This document shows, piece after piece, positions 54,545 to 64,000 of a stretch of DNA of 64,000 bases. The position numbers were made by a program, and so were the translations under genes. Below the pieces are notes generated by a model. That model saw only the letters and a program-made list of their open reading frames with translations. It made no database searches and had not been told where the DNA came from. Position 1 is the first letter of the stretch, and every line of letters starts with the position of its first letter. Origin of the DNA: Sycon ciliatum (taxonomy: Eukaryota > Porifera > Calcarea > Leucosolenida > Sycettidae); assembly GCF_964019385.1 (NCBI RefSeq), contig NC_088649.1, positions 6,820,451 to 6,884,450 of the forward strand. Reading direction: 5' to 3'.

Positions 54545-55075
54545 AATAAAAACTGGTATATGTACTCCCAGAACACCGTAATGTGTTTTGGAATCCACTG
54601 TAATTATAATTCTGTTGTAGTGCGTCTCGTCATGGTCAATACTTTGCCCCTTCAGGCAGGTGATCTTCCGCGTCGTTGACATTCAGAAGGAAGGGGATGG
54701 AGCCGAGGATGCTGCAACACGGCACGCCAGATTGGATTCGGTGGGTCGGCGAAGATTGGCCGCCAACAGCGACAAGGACTCAGATTCAGTAGCTTTTCCC
54801 TTGTTTCTCATCATAGCAGATATTAGCCCGAAGAAAATACTGAATGGCCTCTGGTGGGATGATAGCTACACCATAGGGCTGAACAAATGTACCATCTCTC
54901 TGGCCCTGCCTCTATCCAAGCTGATTACTCTCTGCTTCTGCAGCCGTGGGTAAATAGTCCACCCATGCATCTATGCGCTGCAGCGCCCTGCTGGCATCGG
55001 ATCGACATGACTGTCCACTCCATGCAACTTTCTGTACGCGCTGAGGCCGCCGGATCCGGTTATTCGACTGGATTT

Positions 55076-55457
55076 TTTGTAGTGGCTGTAAATACAGTCT
55101 AATGTAAATAATAACAATTGTAATTGCAAATGTACAACTACGATGTACTTAGTACAGTTATGATCCTTCGCTCTCTTGTCACGTGACAGTTCTGTCCGTT
55201 TGGTTTTAGCGAATTAAAATAAAGAAAACAACAATAACGAAAACATGTCAAAAACCGGCCTTGGACACCGAACACAACTGCCTCAGGACTGGATAGCCGC
55301 TTCAGCCACCACCCTCACGACAGAGGTGTCCATGGCTGGCAGGGGCCAAATCCGCCGTGCGCCCCGCAAACAAGCAATGCTGGATCTCAGCAGGGCAAAA
55401 GACAGCCGGCACCGGATCCACGACATGACCTGGCTGTACGGCTCCTTCCTCTTCTCT
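55076..55457 (-). mobile_element. 382-bp retro-insertion with 10-bp target duplication
   Basis: Flanked by GACTGGATTT at 55066-55075 and 55458-55467; copy A (29600) has the empty site. The left edge is T-rich (poly-A if read on minus), suggesting LINE-mediated insertion of a minus-strand RNA copy. Plus frame 55245-55457 (MSKTGLGHRTQLPQDW...) is probably antisense chance. Source sequence not identified. Confidence 0.7.
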
Positions 55458-56181
55458 GACTGGATTTCCATGTACACGACAGTACATGTACAGTGCTGCT
55501 CAATGAACTTGAACTTCGATCTCGCCAGTCAAGCATGTGCTGGACGCTGTACAGCTCTAGACATGCACATACTGGGATGTTCACCAGCCTAGGGCGCAAG
55601 TCCGACTCTATCGATCGGATTTTTCACCAACAAGCAATGCACATTATGCTCATGCATGCATACGATTGTATCTTAACCCGTTCAATCGTTGTGATGCAAA
55701 AACAACAGAAAACAGAAAAAAAGTCTGTGTCGCACAAAGTCATGGCTAAGCGCTTCCCATGCCGAACGAATCTTCCACTAACCTTGCCATTGTGCGTTGC
55801 ACGGCAGACATCAGGTCGCACGGGCCCCAGTGAAGAGAATTACCAACTATTGCTGCATTAGTTGGAAGCAGGGAGTACTAAAATACCAACTTATTACTGC
55901 TCCCTGGTTGGAGGTTTGCCGTTCACTGATTCATCTTCAGCGTGAAATGTGGGGCTAATTTTGCTCCACCCCCTGTATCGCGGATCAAATAACATGCATG
56001 AAAGGATCAAATAATATGCATGAAAAGACCACCGAATATGTAAATGCACTCTTGTGTGGGGAAAATCGTGTCACCCCCTTGATCACTATCCTGGCTACGC
56101 CTCCTGGTAACAGTTATATGATCTGGTTACTTTGGTGTACAGATAAGTTGTGTAGCAAGAAGGACCCATGAGTGTGTGTGA

Positions 56182-56254
56182 TCCCCGGTAGCCTAATCGG
56201 TAGGGCACTGTCCCGGAAAGACAGGGGTGCTGGGTTCGAATCCCACTCGTGGAT
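56182..56254 (+). tRNA. tRNA-like sequence, anticodon GGA (Ser) by position, copy 1
   Basis: 73 nt with canonical spacing: acceptor TCCCCGG/TCGTGGA (one mismatch, one G-U), D arm GCCT/GGGC, anticodon stem CTGTC/GACAG, loop CCGGAAA, variable GGGTG, T loop TTCGAAT. A box (TAGCCTAATCGG) and B box (GGTTCGAAT) fit pol III promoters, and TTTT follows at 56259-56264. Position 33 is C instead of U, the T stem has one C-C mismatch, and a Ser tRNA should have a long variable arm. A tRNA-derived repeat is therefore more likely than a working tRNA-Ser. Confidence 0.45.
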
Positions 56255-56393
56255 CCTTCTTTTGCAACATTGGCGCCTGGCAATGGCTCGAACCCACGAC
56301 CCATCGTACCCCCCGCGAGTAGGTACGGCGTGAGGACACAGCCTGTTGGGGCGGGGGAGCAGTGTAGCAAGAAGGACCCATGAGTGTGTGTGA

Positions 56394-56466
56394 TCCCCGG
56401 TAGCCTAATCGGTAGGGCACTGTCCCGGAAAGACAGGGGTGCTGGGTTCGAATCCCGCTCGTGGAT
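56394..56466 (+). tRNA. tRNA-like sequence, copy 2
   Basis: Same as copy 1 except for CCCGC for CCCAC in the 3' strand of the T stem, which turns one pair into G-U. Identical anticodon loop CCGGAAA. Confidence 0.42.
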
Positions 56467-56606
56467 CCTTCTTTTGCAACATTGGCGCCTGGCAATGGCT
56501 CGAACCCACGACCCATCGTACCCCCCGCGAGCTAGGTACGGCGTGAGGACACAGCCTGTTGGGGCGGGGGAGCAGTGTAGCAAGAAGGACCCATGAGTGT
56601 GTGTGA

Positions 56607-56679
56607 TCCCCGGTAGCCTAATCGGTAGGGCACTGTCCCGGAAAGACAGGGGTGCTGGGTTCGAATCCCGCTCGTGGAT
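56607..56679 (+). tRNA. tRNA-like sequence, copy 3
   Basis: Identical to copy 2. It is followed by CTTCTTTTGCAAC and then the duplicated block resumes, so the array ends just after this copy. Confidence 0.42.
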
Positions 56680-57305
56680 CCTTCTTTTGCAACAGTTGGT
56701 CATAACTTATAAGAAGAAAATAGGAAAAAGAGCTACACGGTACGCTATACTGTCCACTAACACCACCATTTGCTTCACAATCTGCTCATGCGATAACATT
56801 GCACCACACTGGAGAACGGTACTGACGTTCTATACGTAACTGGCAATCAGATCTAAACACCTGGGAGGCGCACTCCAATAGCATTCCAGCTTGGAAGGTT
56901 CTGGGTTATAGAAAAAAGGAGTGGTAGGAGGGAGCAATCAAGATAAGCACGGGATGAAAGTCTCAGCTGTGGAGGACGTTGGCGGATATACATGTAGGTC
57001 GAGGACGATACTGGCAAGACCGTCAGACAAAACGGCCAAACCACACTTCAAGGGCGCATAGCAACATATCACACAATTTGTGTGACTCTAAGATTCGAAG
57101 ATCGATTAGAGGGGAAACTATGCGAACAGAAATTATGAACAACCGAACACCTCAGTACTATAGTTCAGTATATCGACCAAGACCATTGAGATGTAGAAAT
57201 AGGCAGCAGTAACAAACCGCATCTTCACACGCCGATCGTTGGTCCTCTCTTGTTTTTATAAATTAATCCTTTGCTCTCCTCATCAGTGCAATTAGTCATA
57301 ACTTG

Positions 57306-58563
57306 TGTTAGGTACCTCCTCCCGTACCCTTTCTAGCTGGCCTGCATGCACTTGCGTACTCAACTTTTGTCTCCTTTTGTTCCGTTGGCCTGGGTAGCTA
57401 CTTGCGCGCCCATATTTGCCATAGCTACCCAGGCCCTTTATCTTGCCGTTCAGACTTGATCTCATTCTCTCTTTTCTCACTCGTCAATAATCACCATGTA
57501 GTCGTTTCGTTCGTCTTGGTTTCTTGTCCCGTATCTAATAAATGTCGTTCCACCAACCTACCTGTTCCCGTTGTAATGTCTGGATAATATGTCGTCAGTC
57601 GTCCTGTTTCGAATTCAACATTGGCACCCGATTATTGATTGACCCACGACCCTGAGATCATCCCATGCCCAGCCGTCCTCGACCGCCATTCGTCTCGTCT
57701 ATGTCAACCTCGTCTCGTCCATGTCAGTCTCGTCTCTCCTACGCCAACCTCGTCTCGTCTCTATCAACCTCGTCCCTCCTACGCCAACCTCGTCTAGTTT
57801 CGTTCAAGCCATGCAGGTCAGCTACCTTTCTCTCTTTATTTTTTTGTATGCGTTCCTTCTTCGTCAAATATATTTTAGTGAATTTTGTTGTAGTGTGTGC
57901 GCGCGTGTATTCATAAAACATTACCAAGTTAGTGGTCCGATCATGGTGAGCCACGCTCTAATTTTTGGATGTTTAGCAAAAGTGTAACTAGGCTGTATTA
58001 GCTGTGCAAAATACTAGTAATTCACCTTCCTCGTCAAACTCCAATAGTTATTACACACTATAAGTAGTACAGGAATGATCTGTAGTGTATTTTGAGTACA
58101 TGTACACACTTTTGTGAGATCCGTGCGCGCGTGCAACATGTGTGTGTGTGTGTGTGTGTGAATTTTCTCCGTCAGTCATTTTTTTAATTCTTTTCTCTCT
58201 TTTTTTCTCTCCGCGAGGACGCGGGATTTTTTTCATGGAGGGGTGGTATGTTAGGTACCTCCTCCCGTACCCTTTCTAGCTGGCCTGCATGCACTTGCGG
58301 ACTCACCTTTTGTCTCCTTTTGTTCCGTTGGCCTGGGTAGCTACTTGCGCGCCCATATTTGCCATAGCTACCCAGGCCCTTTATCTTGCCGTTCAAACTT
58401 GATCTCATTCTCTCTTTTCTCACTCGTCAATAATCACCATGTAGTCGTTTCGTTCGTCTTGGTCTCTTGTCCCGTCTCTAATAAATGTCGTTCCACCAAC
58501 CTACCTGTTCCCGGTGTAATGTCTGGATAATATGTCGTCAGTCGTCCTGTTACGAATTCAACA
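57306..58563 (+). mobile_element. Small non-autonomous LTR retrotransposon (TRIM/LARD-like), 1258 bp
   Basis: Two 315-bp LTRs (57306-57620 and 58249-58563) start TGTTAGGTACC and end GAATTCAACA, differing at a few positions. Flanks are CTTG (57302-57305 and 58564-58567), a 4-bp target duplication; copy A has the empty site (ATAACTTGTAAC). A PBS-like TTGGCACCCGA follows the first LTR, and a purine tract (GGAGGGGTGGTA) precedes the second. The 628-bp interior has no gag or pol; it contains reiterated CTCGTCTC/CAACCTCGTC motifs (57690-57800) and a GT tract (58140). It must have been mobilised in trans. Confidence 0.92.
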
Positions 58564-59169
58564 CTTGTAACATTTTCCTTTCGTTTCATTAACTTTTATT
58601 TGAGTAACGAATGAAGTTCTAGCACATTTTCACAATGTGGCTATCTGGTCCTGATGTCTATTGGCATGCCACCCAAAGCACCTTTTTAGTTTTGTCATCA
58701 AGCACGTGTATTCCTATGCTTCCTGTTTGGCATGTGATAATGAGCCTCTTACGTTATGCAACTGTTTGAACACCACTCTCTCTCTCTCTCTCTCTTCCAA
58801 GTCAGCTTGTCAACACGCGAGTAAAGGGTGGAAAGTGACTACATGTACTGCACCAGTAGAAACATTGATATGTGCTGCAGCTTAGAGGACATTCTTCACC
58901 TGCAAGAGGGCCAGACTAGCTGACGATCATTACCTTCTCTCGATGGACTAATAGCCAGGCTATTGCCTTCGCAATGTTCTGCCTCCATCATTAGCGAATG
59001 ACTTTATCGACTGTCCGTGGTGGAAAAAACATTCTTCATCTGCAAGAGGGCCATGCTAGATGACGATCATTGCCTTCTCTCGATGTACTAGTAGTCAGTC
59101 TATTGCCTTCAGAATTTCCTGCCCCAACCATTAGGGAATGGCTTTAAAGGGTGTCCGTGGTGGAAAGAA

Positions 59170-59593
59170 TTTAAGAGAGCATGTCTGAGTAAACCAGAAC
59201 ATATGTGCAAGTCGATCTCTCAGATTTCGCTCAAATTTTGCACGTAGGTTTGCTTTGGGGTGTAGATCGACATTCCAAAGCCCGCGCTAAATCTTTTGAA
59301 GGGAACCATGAAATTGGCATACCCCTCAATTTTAGCCCAATATTGGCACGATTTATAGGTCTACAAACGAGCCACGGCACAGCGTATAAGAACAAGCTAC
59401 GAACAAAACTCCATCAAGCCAACATTACCTCACCTTAGAAGAGTTCTTGGCGGAGCACCACTTAGCCACGCCAGCATCCCAGAAGACGAGGGCAATCATC
59501 CCTTGACGCCACAAATGATCGTCTTCAAAATAGCCAAATTACAAGCGCTGATAAAACAGCGAGCTACGTCCTCAATTAGCACACTATACATAC
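59170..59593 (-). repeat. Inverted fragment of the zinc-finger-unit flank, left part
   Basis: The reverse complement matches the unit's flank in order: GAGCATGTCTGAG.., GATCTCTC.GATTTCGCTCAAA, GGGGTGTAGATCGAC, CGATCATTTGTGGCGTCA, GAGCTACGTCCTCAATTAGC. It ends at TATACATAC (59585-59593), where a LINE is inserted. This is the only copy of the unit in the opposite orientation. Confidence 0.75.
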
Positions 59594-61695
59594 GATCGAC
59601 ATTCCAGACAGAGATTGGTGGTCGTTTCCGTCCATTGCTGGAGATGGAGAATGCAGATGATATTGTCAATAAGTTTAACAACATCTTGACGGAGGCGGCA
59701 ACTTCCATCCTAGGAACCACCCAGAAGCCCAGAAAGCCATGGATCTCAGATGAATGCCTAAGGCAGTGTGATACGCGCCGACAATTGAGAGGGAGCCGCT
59801 TTGGTTCTGCTGTGGCACAGGAAGAGTATCGTGTGGCGAATCGGGAGACCAAGCGGTTAATCCGACGAGACAAAGAGAATTGGCTACAAAATAAATGCAA
59901 GTCAATTGAAGATGACATCGCCAACCACAACCCCCACGGAGCATACCAAACTCTGAAGAGTCTATGCAGCAAGAAATCAGGATCAGCAATGCAGGTGATC
60001 AAAGCAGCAGACGGATCCACTTTAACGAAAAAGGAAGAAGTAGCTCAGCGGTGGTGTGAGTACGGTGCATCTTTGTACAACGTGGACCTGAACGTAGATG
60101 ATAAAGTCCTTGACGCAATCGTTACTCCAGCCATATCAGATAATGCCAACAACAATCCCATTCTGAGGACCGAAGTCGAATACGCTATCAACTCCCTCAA
60201 GAACAACAAATCAGCGGGGTTTGATAACATTCCTGGCGAGCTTTTGCGACATGGTGGAGATACGTTGGTGGCTGTTATGCACAGGATTTGTGACCTCGTA
60301 TGGACGAATGGTAGATGGCCAACATCATGGACAAGGTCCATTCTTGTTCCCATCCCTAAGTCTGGAGACCTTCGGCAGTGCCAAAACTACAGGACAGTGA
60401 GCCTCATCAGTCATCCGAGCAAAGTGCTACTGAGGATCTTGCTGAAGCGCCTGCAGCCGCAAGTGGAGGGTTTGCTGGCGGACGAGCAAGCAGGGTTCCG
60501 GAAGGGAAGAAGCACAGTGGAGCAAATCTTCAACCTCAGAATGTTAATTGAAAAGTACCGTGACCATCAGCAGGCTGTGTATCATTGCTTCATCGATTTC
60601 CGTAAGGCCTTTGATAGGGTTTGGCACAAAGCGCTATTCAAGATTATGAGAGCGCATGGCATCGAAGCAAGAATTGTGGACCTGATTGAAGCGCTTTACG
60701 CTACTACTGAAGCTGCCATCGTTGTTGGATCCACTATCACCGACTGGTTCACCACGTCAGTGGGTGTCAGGCAGGGCTGTTTACTCTCGCCTTGTCTGTT
60801 CAACGTATTCCTGGAGTACATCATGTCTGACGCTTTGGAGGAGTTTGATGGGTCAGTATGTATCGGCGGCATGTGCGTGACCAACCTACGTTTTGCGGAT
60901 GATATAGATCTAATCGCATCGTCTGTGGAGGAGCTGATGGACCTGACCGAGCACGTGGATACGAGTGCAACAAGACTAGGCATGCAGATCAATGCTTCCA
61001 AGACCAAGTCAATGGCAGCGCCGGAGGGCGGTGGTGATCTGGGGTGCATTCAAGTAGGCAATGAGCGAATAGAAGAGGTATCCCAGTTTAAATACTTAGG
61101 TGCCGTAATCACGTCGGATGGCAAGTCCGATGTGGAGATAAGAAGACGCTTAGCACTAGGGAAGCAAAAGATCATTGAGCTTCAATTCATTTGGAAATCG
61201 CCATCACTTTCTTTGCCTACTAAATTTCGTTTTGTTAGGTCTATTGTGCTAGCGACTGTTTTATACGGATGCCAATCTTGGACATTATCTGCCTCATCAA
61301 TGAGAAGAATTTCATCCTTCGAGATGAAATGCTTCCGCCGACTCTTAGGAGTAACATACCACGACCGGCGTACCAACCAATCTATCCTGGAAGAAATCAA
61401 TGACATCATCGGAGCAAGGATGCGGCTAGCGAACGAAGTCAAGAAATTTAAGTTGATGTGGTTTGGCCATGTTACGAGACATGACGTTTTCTCCAAGCCC
61501 TTCCTGCAAGGATCAACTCCTGGATCTCGACCGAGAGGAAGGCCCGCAACATCATGGATTTCTAACATTAAAAGTTGGACGGGTCTTCCCTTGCATGCTC
61601 TCTCTCATGCAGCACACGATAGAGTTGGATTCAGAGACATCATTCACAATTCTCTCGCTGATTAATGCCTCTACGATCACCTTGTGATTATGAGT
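59594..61695 (+). mobile_element. RTE-like LINE, 5'-truncated, long intact RT frame
   Basis: Flanked by TATACATAC (59585-59593 and 61696-61704), then an (ATAC)n tract to about 61722. The frame to 61665 encodes about 690 residues without a stop: basic linker (RETKRLIRRDKENWLQNKCK), RT motifs KNNKSAGFDNIPGELL, NYRTVSLISHPSK, QAGFRKGRST, DFRKAFDRVWH, GVRQGCLLSP, RFADDIDLI, FKYLGAVIT, then C-terminal FKLMWFGHVTRHD and RPRGRPATSWI. The FADDIDLI box and GCLLSP are typical of RTE/BovB-type and related LINEs. The endonuclease is missing. The first 30 codons of the open frame (59503-59593) are flanking DNA. Intactness suggests a young copy. Confidence 0.9.
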
Positions 61696-61704
61696 TATAC
61701 ATAC

Positions 61705-61930
61705 ATACATACATACATACACCGGCAGATAGTAGAACACCTCTTCTAGCACTGAGGACATGTCCCCAATCATCCTTTTCGGGGTTTTCTTGAAATAAAC
61801 AATTTTGAATTTTTCCACTCGACCATTCTGAAATACGTCCAAACTCACACCTGCGCAGGAAAGCTCGCCCCTCCGCGACGTCTAGTCAGCAATTTCTACT
61901 CCAACACCACTCCTAACGCTGCAGAACAAA
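61705..61930 (-). repeat. Inverted fragment of the zinc-finger-unit flank, right part
   Basis: Continues the reverse-complemented unit after the RTE insertion: ATCTGCCGGTGT, GAGGTGTTCTACTATC, GGACATGTCCTCAGTGCTAGAAG, TGACTAGACGTCGCGGAGGGG. Together with 59170-59593 it reconstructs one contiguous flank segment. Confidence 0.75.
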
Positions 61931-62508
61931 GTGTATTTTTGACTCTGACAAGGAAAAGCAGCAGTGATCACTTGTCACTCCAAACGACAAGCTTCTCCTT
62001 GCGCCACCAACATTTTTCGGTGCAACAGTTGATGCAAAAGTGACTGAATTTTTGCGTGTAGGTTTGGATTTTACTGCAAGAGGAATGATGAAATCACGTG
62101 CCTCGTGACACAAGAATGTTGGGTCTCTTAGATCACGGTTTAGCAGTTGTTCTGAGTTACCTTGATCAAGCGCACCTGCACTTCCATGGATCACACGTAA
62201 CTGTCGTTGATCTAGATCGGATCAAGTGCATCTTGATGTCCAGCTCCAGAGCACGCATGTCGTGTTTTAGGCCTTCCAGCCGGGACTTTCCCTCAACATG
62301 CAGGACAGATACTACGGCGAGTAGGGTCAAATCACGTTGTTCATGACGTAAGAAATCTGCCATATGGGCGCGCCACATGCTTCATGCAACCAGTGTTGGC
62401 CGCGCGCTGGTCAACTCCAACACTCCAAGCGACCTTGATCAAGTAACGCTCATTCCTTGCTGTTGCAGATCTACGTGGATCAACAGCATGTAAACTAGCC
62501 GTAGTTCC
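61931..62508. other. Unassigned sequence
   Basis: No supported gene. A minus frame (62378-62166) has a helical look (RLEGLKHDMRALELDIKMHLI) and might be an exon or LINE ORF1 relic, but nothing identifies it. Confidence 0.3.
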
Positions 62509-63252
62509 TGTTGTTGTTGTTGTTGAAATTTTATTTTGTATCGCAGACCAAACGGGCAATGGTGCCCTATATTATGATGGCGATAAAGTAACGGCCGAGA
62601 GCCAAGGATACAACAAGCAAGCCTCCACGAAAGAGAGAAAAACACAGAAAACACAGACTGCAAATACTCAAAAAGAAAAAAGAGAAAGGGAAAAAAAGAA
62701 AAAGAAAGAAGAAGAAAGCACAGTTGAGTCACAGTTGAGTCACGACTCCAAGTCCAAGCCTAGATGCTGGCTAACCATAAAAATAAACCTTTAAACGTCT
62801 CTTGAATGATCTATGGCAGGCGAGGGGTTTGAACTCTTGGGGCAGGGCGTTCCATAATTTAACAGCAGAAACGAGCGGCCGACAGTCACCAGAGACTCGC
62901 CTGGTGGCAGGGACAACATACGCATTTGGATCGTTGATCCGAGTGACGCCTTCAGTCTGGCGACGTAGGCGCTTGGACAGGAGATTACTAATTATGGCGG
63001 TGTGGATACGAAGCATGAGGAGGCGGAGTTTACAGTGGGCGTTTTGGATGATGGGGATGAGGCCTAGACGGGTGTAGATGGGATCTGTGTGGGAGGGGAA
63101 TGGCTGGTTGGCAACGCAGCGGATACATCGCTTGTCGAGGACCGAAAGCTGATGCCGTTGGTGCGCAGAGAGAACCGAGAAGAAGGCATTAGATCCATAC
63201 AACATGTCCGGTAGTATTAACGATCTGTAAAATAGCAGGGCTTGTTGCTCAG
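62509..63252 (-). mobile_element. LINE 3' part: RT C-terminus and (CAA)n tail
   Basis: Minus frame from the TTAA at 63253 to stop at about 62771 reads TEQQALLFYRSLILPDMLYGSNAFF...VLDKRCIRCVA...LGLIPI...SAVKLWNALPQEF, the C-terminal region of CR1/jockey-type RT proteins. The 3' UTR (62770-62527) ends in (CAA)n at 62509-62526. Its 3' UTR matches 42582-42645. The upstream part is separated by the fold-back element at 63257 and lies outside the window. Confidence 0.82.
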
Positions 63253-63256
63253 TTAA

Positions 63257-64000
63257 AGGGGAAGTTAAGGCAAAAATTAAAATCTCACCAGTTGTAGTCT
63301 TCGGGGTGCTGAGTCGAATGGTCGTGGTCCGAGGAAGCTGAGACGCTCCCTTCCTACTTGAATCCCAATCGAACTCGCGTACTTCCACCGAAACTGGGTG
63401 ACTGCGCCCTACTAGATGGGGATTTGTATGCAAAATGTCACTAAAAGCGCCATTTCGTTCTTATAAAAGCACGGATGACCGCGATTGGCCCATATGTTGT
63501 AGTCTTTTGGACGCTGAGTCGACTGGTTTTGGTCCGAAAAGGCTGCGATGCGGCGTTCCTCCCTTATTCCCAATCGAACATGGTTAAAGAAGCGGTCAAG
63601 TGCTCCTGCGTACACCAGTCACCTGGTCACCGTGCCTGCAGGGTACAACTTACTAGCCTGTTTGACCTTTTTTGGGTGCAGTCCAGTCACTCGAGTTGAA
63701 CTCGAGTTGAACCTTGGTGTGAAAGTTGTCACCTGCTGGCGTGGTGACCAGGTGATTTGGGCACCCAGGACCACGTGACCGCTTCTTCAACCATGTTCGA
63801 TTGGGAATAAAGGAGGAACGCTGCATCGCAGCCTTTTCGGACCAAAACCAGTCGACTCATCGTCCAAAAGACTACAACATATGGGCCAATCGCGGTCATC
63901 CGTGCTTTTATAAGAACCAAATGGCGCTTTTAGTGACATTTTGCATACAAATCCCCATCTCGTAGGGCGCAGTCACCCAGTTTCGGTGGAAGTGCGCGAG
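63257..64000. mobile_element. TTAA fold-back element, copy 2 (cut by window end)
   Basis: Starts AGGGGAAGTTAAGG after TTAA (63253-63256), inserted into the LINE at 62509-63252. About 744 of the expected 861 bp are visible. Relative to copy 1 (13437-14297) the asymmetric centre is in the opposite orientation. Sequence similarity is very high, implying recent spread. Confidence 0.9.

Larger units (their letters stand above)
56150..56695. repeat. Tandem 212-bp repeat containing three tRNA-like sequences
   Basis: Unit GTAGCAAGAAGGACCCATGAG... repeats with period 212/213 bp (two full units and a third ending after the tRNA-like part). Each unit also contains, on the minus strand, a second B-box-like GGGTTCGAGCC (within GGCAATGGCTCGAACCCACG). 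Units differ by few changes, so the expansion is recent. Confidence 0.9.
54545..59190. repeat. Segmental duplication block, copy B, enlarged by several insertions
   Basis: Colinear with 29389-31400: ACTCCCAGAACACC (54570), CTATGCGCTGCAGCGC.CTGCTGGCATCGGATC (54971), ACTGGATTTCCATGTACACGACAG (55458), GCGCACTCCA..AGC (56866), ACCTCAGTACTA.AGTTCAGTATATCGACCAAG (57146), CATTAGGGAATGGCTTTAAAGG (59130). Relative to copy A it carries extra DNA at about 54657-54945, 55076-55457, about 56065-56718 and 57306-58563. The first (containing an ORF of unknown origin, 54660-54953) has no clear ends. Confidence 0.75.

Overview
The window is nuclear DNA of an animal, probably a non-vertebrate metazoan. The evidence is spliceosomal GT-AG introns with conserved phases, a tandem family of C2H2 zinc-finger genes with HTGERP-type linkers, several LINE clades, Ty3/gypsy chromovirus DNA, MITE-like fold-backs and long CA/CT microsatellites. 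I cannot name the species. Nearly everything recognisable is either a lineage-specific zinc-finger family or a mobile element; no conserved single-copy host gene was found. All calls come from reading the sequence; no database search was run.

Layout. (1) 1-10431: a near-perfect palindrome (axis about 5222.5; arms over 5.2 kb, left arm cut by the window start). Each arm carries a protein-primed-type family B DNA polymerase gene fused to an endonuclease VII-like module, an unusual GGTTGTTGTT-type repeat, a short acidic ORF and a Harbinger-like transposase relic that meets its mirror copy at the axis. The right-arm polymerase gene runs on to 12297 and is complete: seven exons whose phases close exactly to a 1138-residue protein. 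(2) 12.5-14.3 kb: a hairpin, a 77-bp tandem repeat with two perfect DR1 motifs, and a TTAA-flanked 861-bp fold-back element. (3) 15.4-18 kb: a decayed EN-RT LINE. (4) 18.5-42 kb: six copies (Z1-Z6) of a zinc-finger gene unit, all on the minus strand, from apparently intact (Z5) to broken (Z2, Z3, Z4), interrupted by a LINE (31979-34119), a TIR element (22456-23445), a 228-bp satellite array (25097-26690), a segmentally duplicated block (29.4-31.4 kb) and fold-backs (41.4-42.3 kb). (5) 42.6-54.0 kb: a LINE with ORF1 and ORF2, split by a 7.1-kb pair of Ty3/gypsy chromovirus copies in tail-to-tail orientation. (6) 54.5-59.2 kb: the second copy of the duplicated block, carrying a retro-insertion, three tandem tRNA-like sequences and a small non-autonomous LTR element with 315-bp LTRs. 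(7) 59.2-64 kb: an inverted piece of the zinc-finger unit split by a long-ORF RTE-like LINE, another LINE 3' part, and a second copy of the TTAA fold-back.

The most unusual signals are the two large palindromes. At the gypsy palindrome the junction can be read base by base as a snap-back of plus-strand strong-stop DNA: full LTR plus the 18-nt primer-binding-site copy, whose last four bases pair with the LTR itself 22 nt upstream. The two arms carry complementary deletions (one lacks RT/RNase H, the other lacks the integrase core). The polymerase palindrome has arms differing only slightly, mostly in microsatellites, so it is either a very recent inverted duplication or an assembly fold-back artefact; this must be settled before biology is inferred from it.
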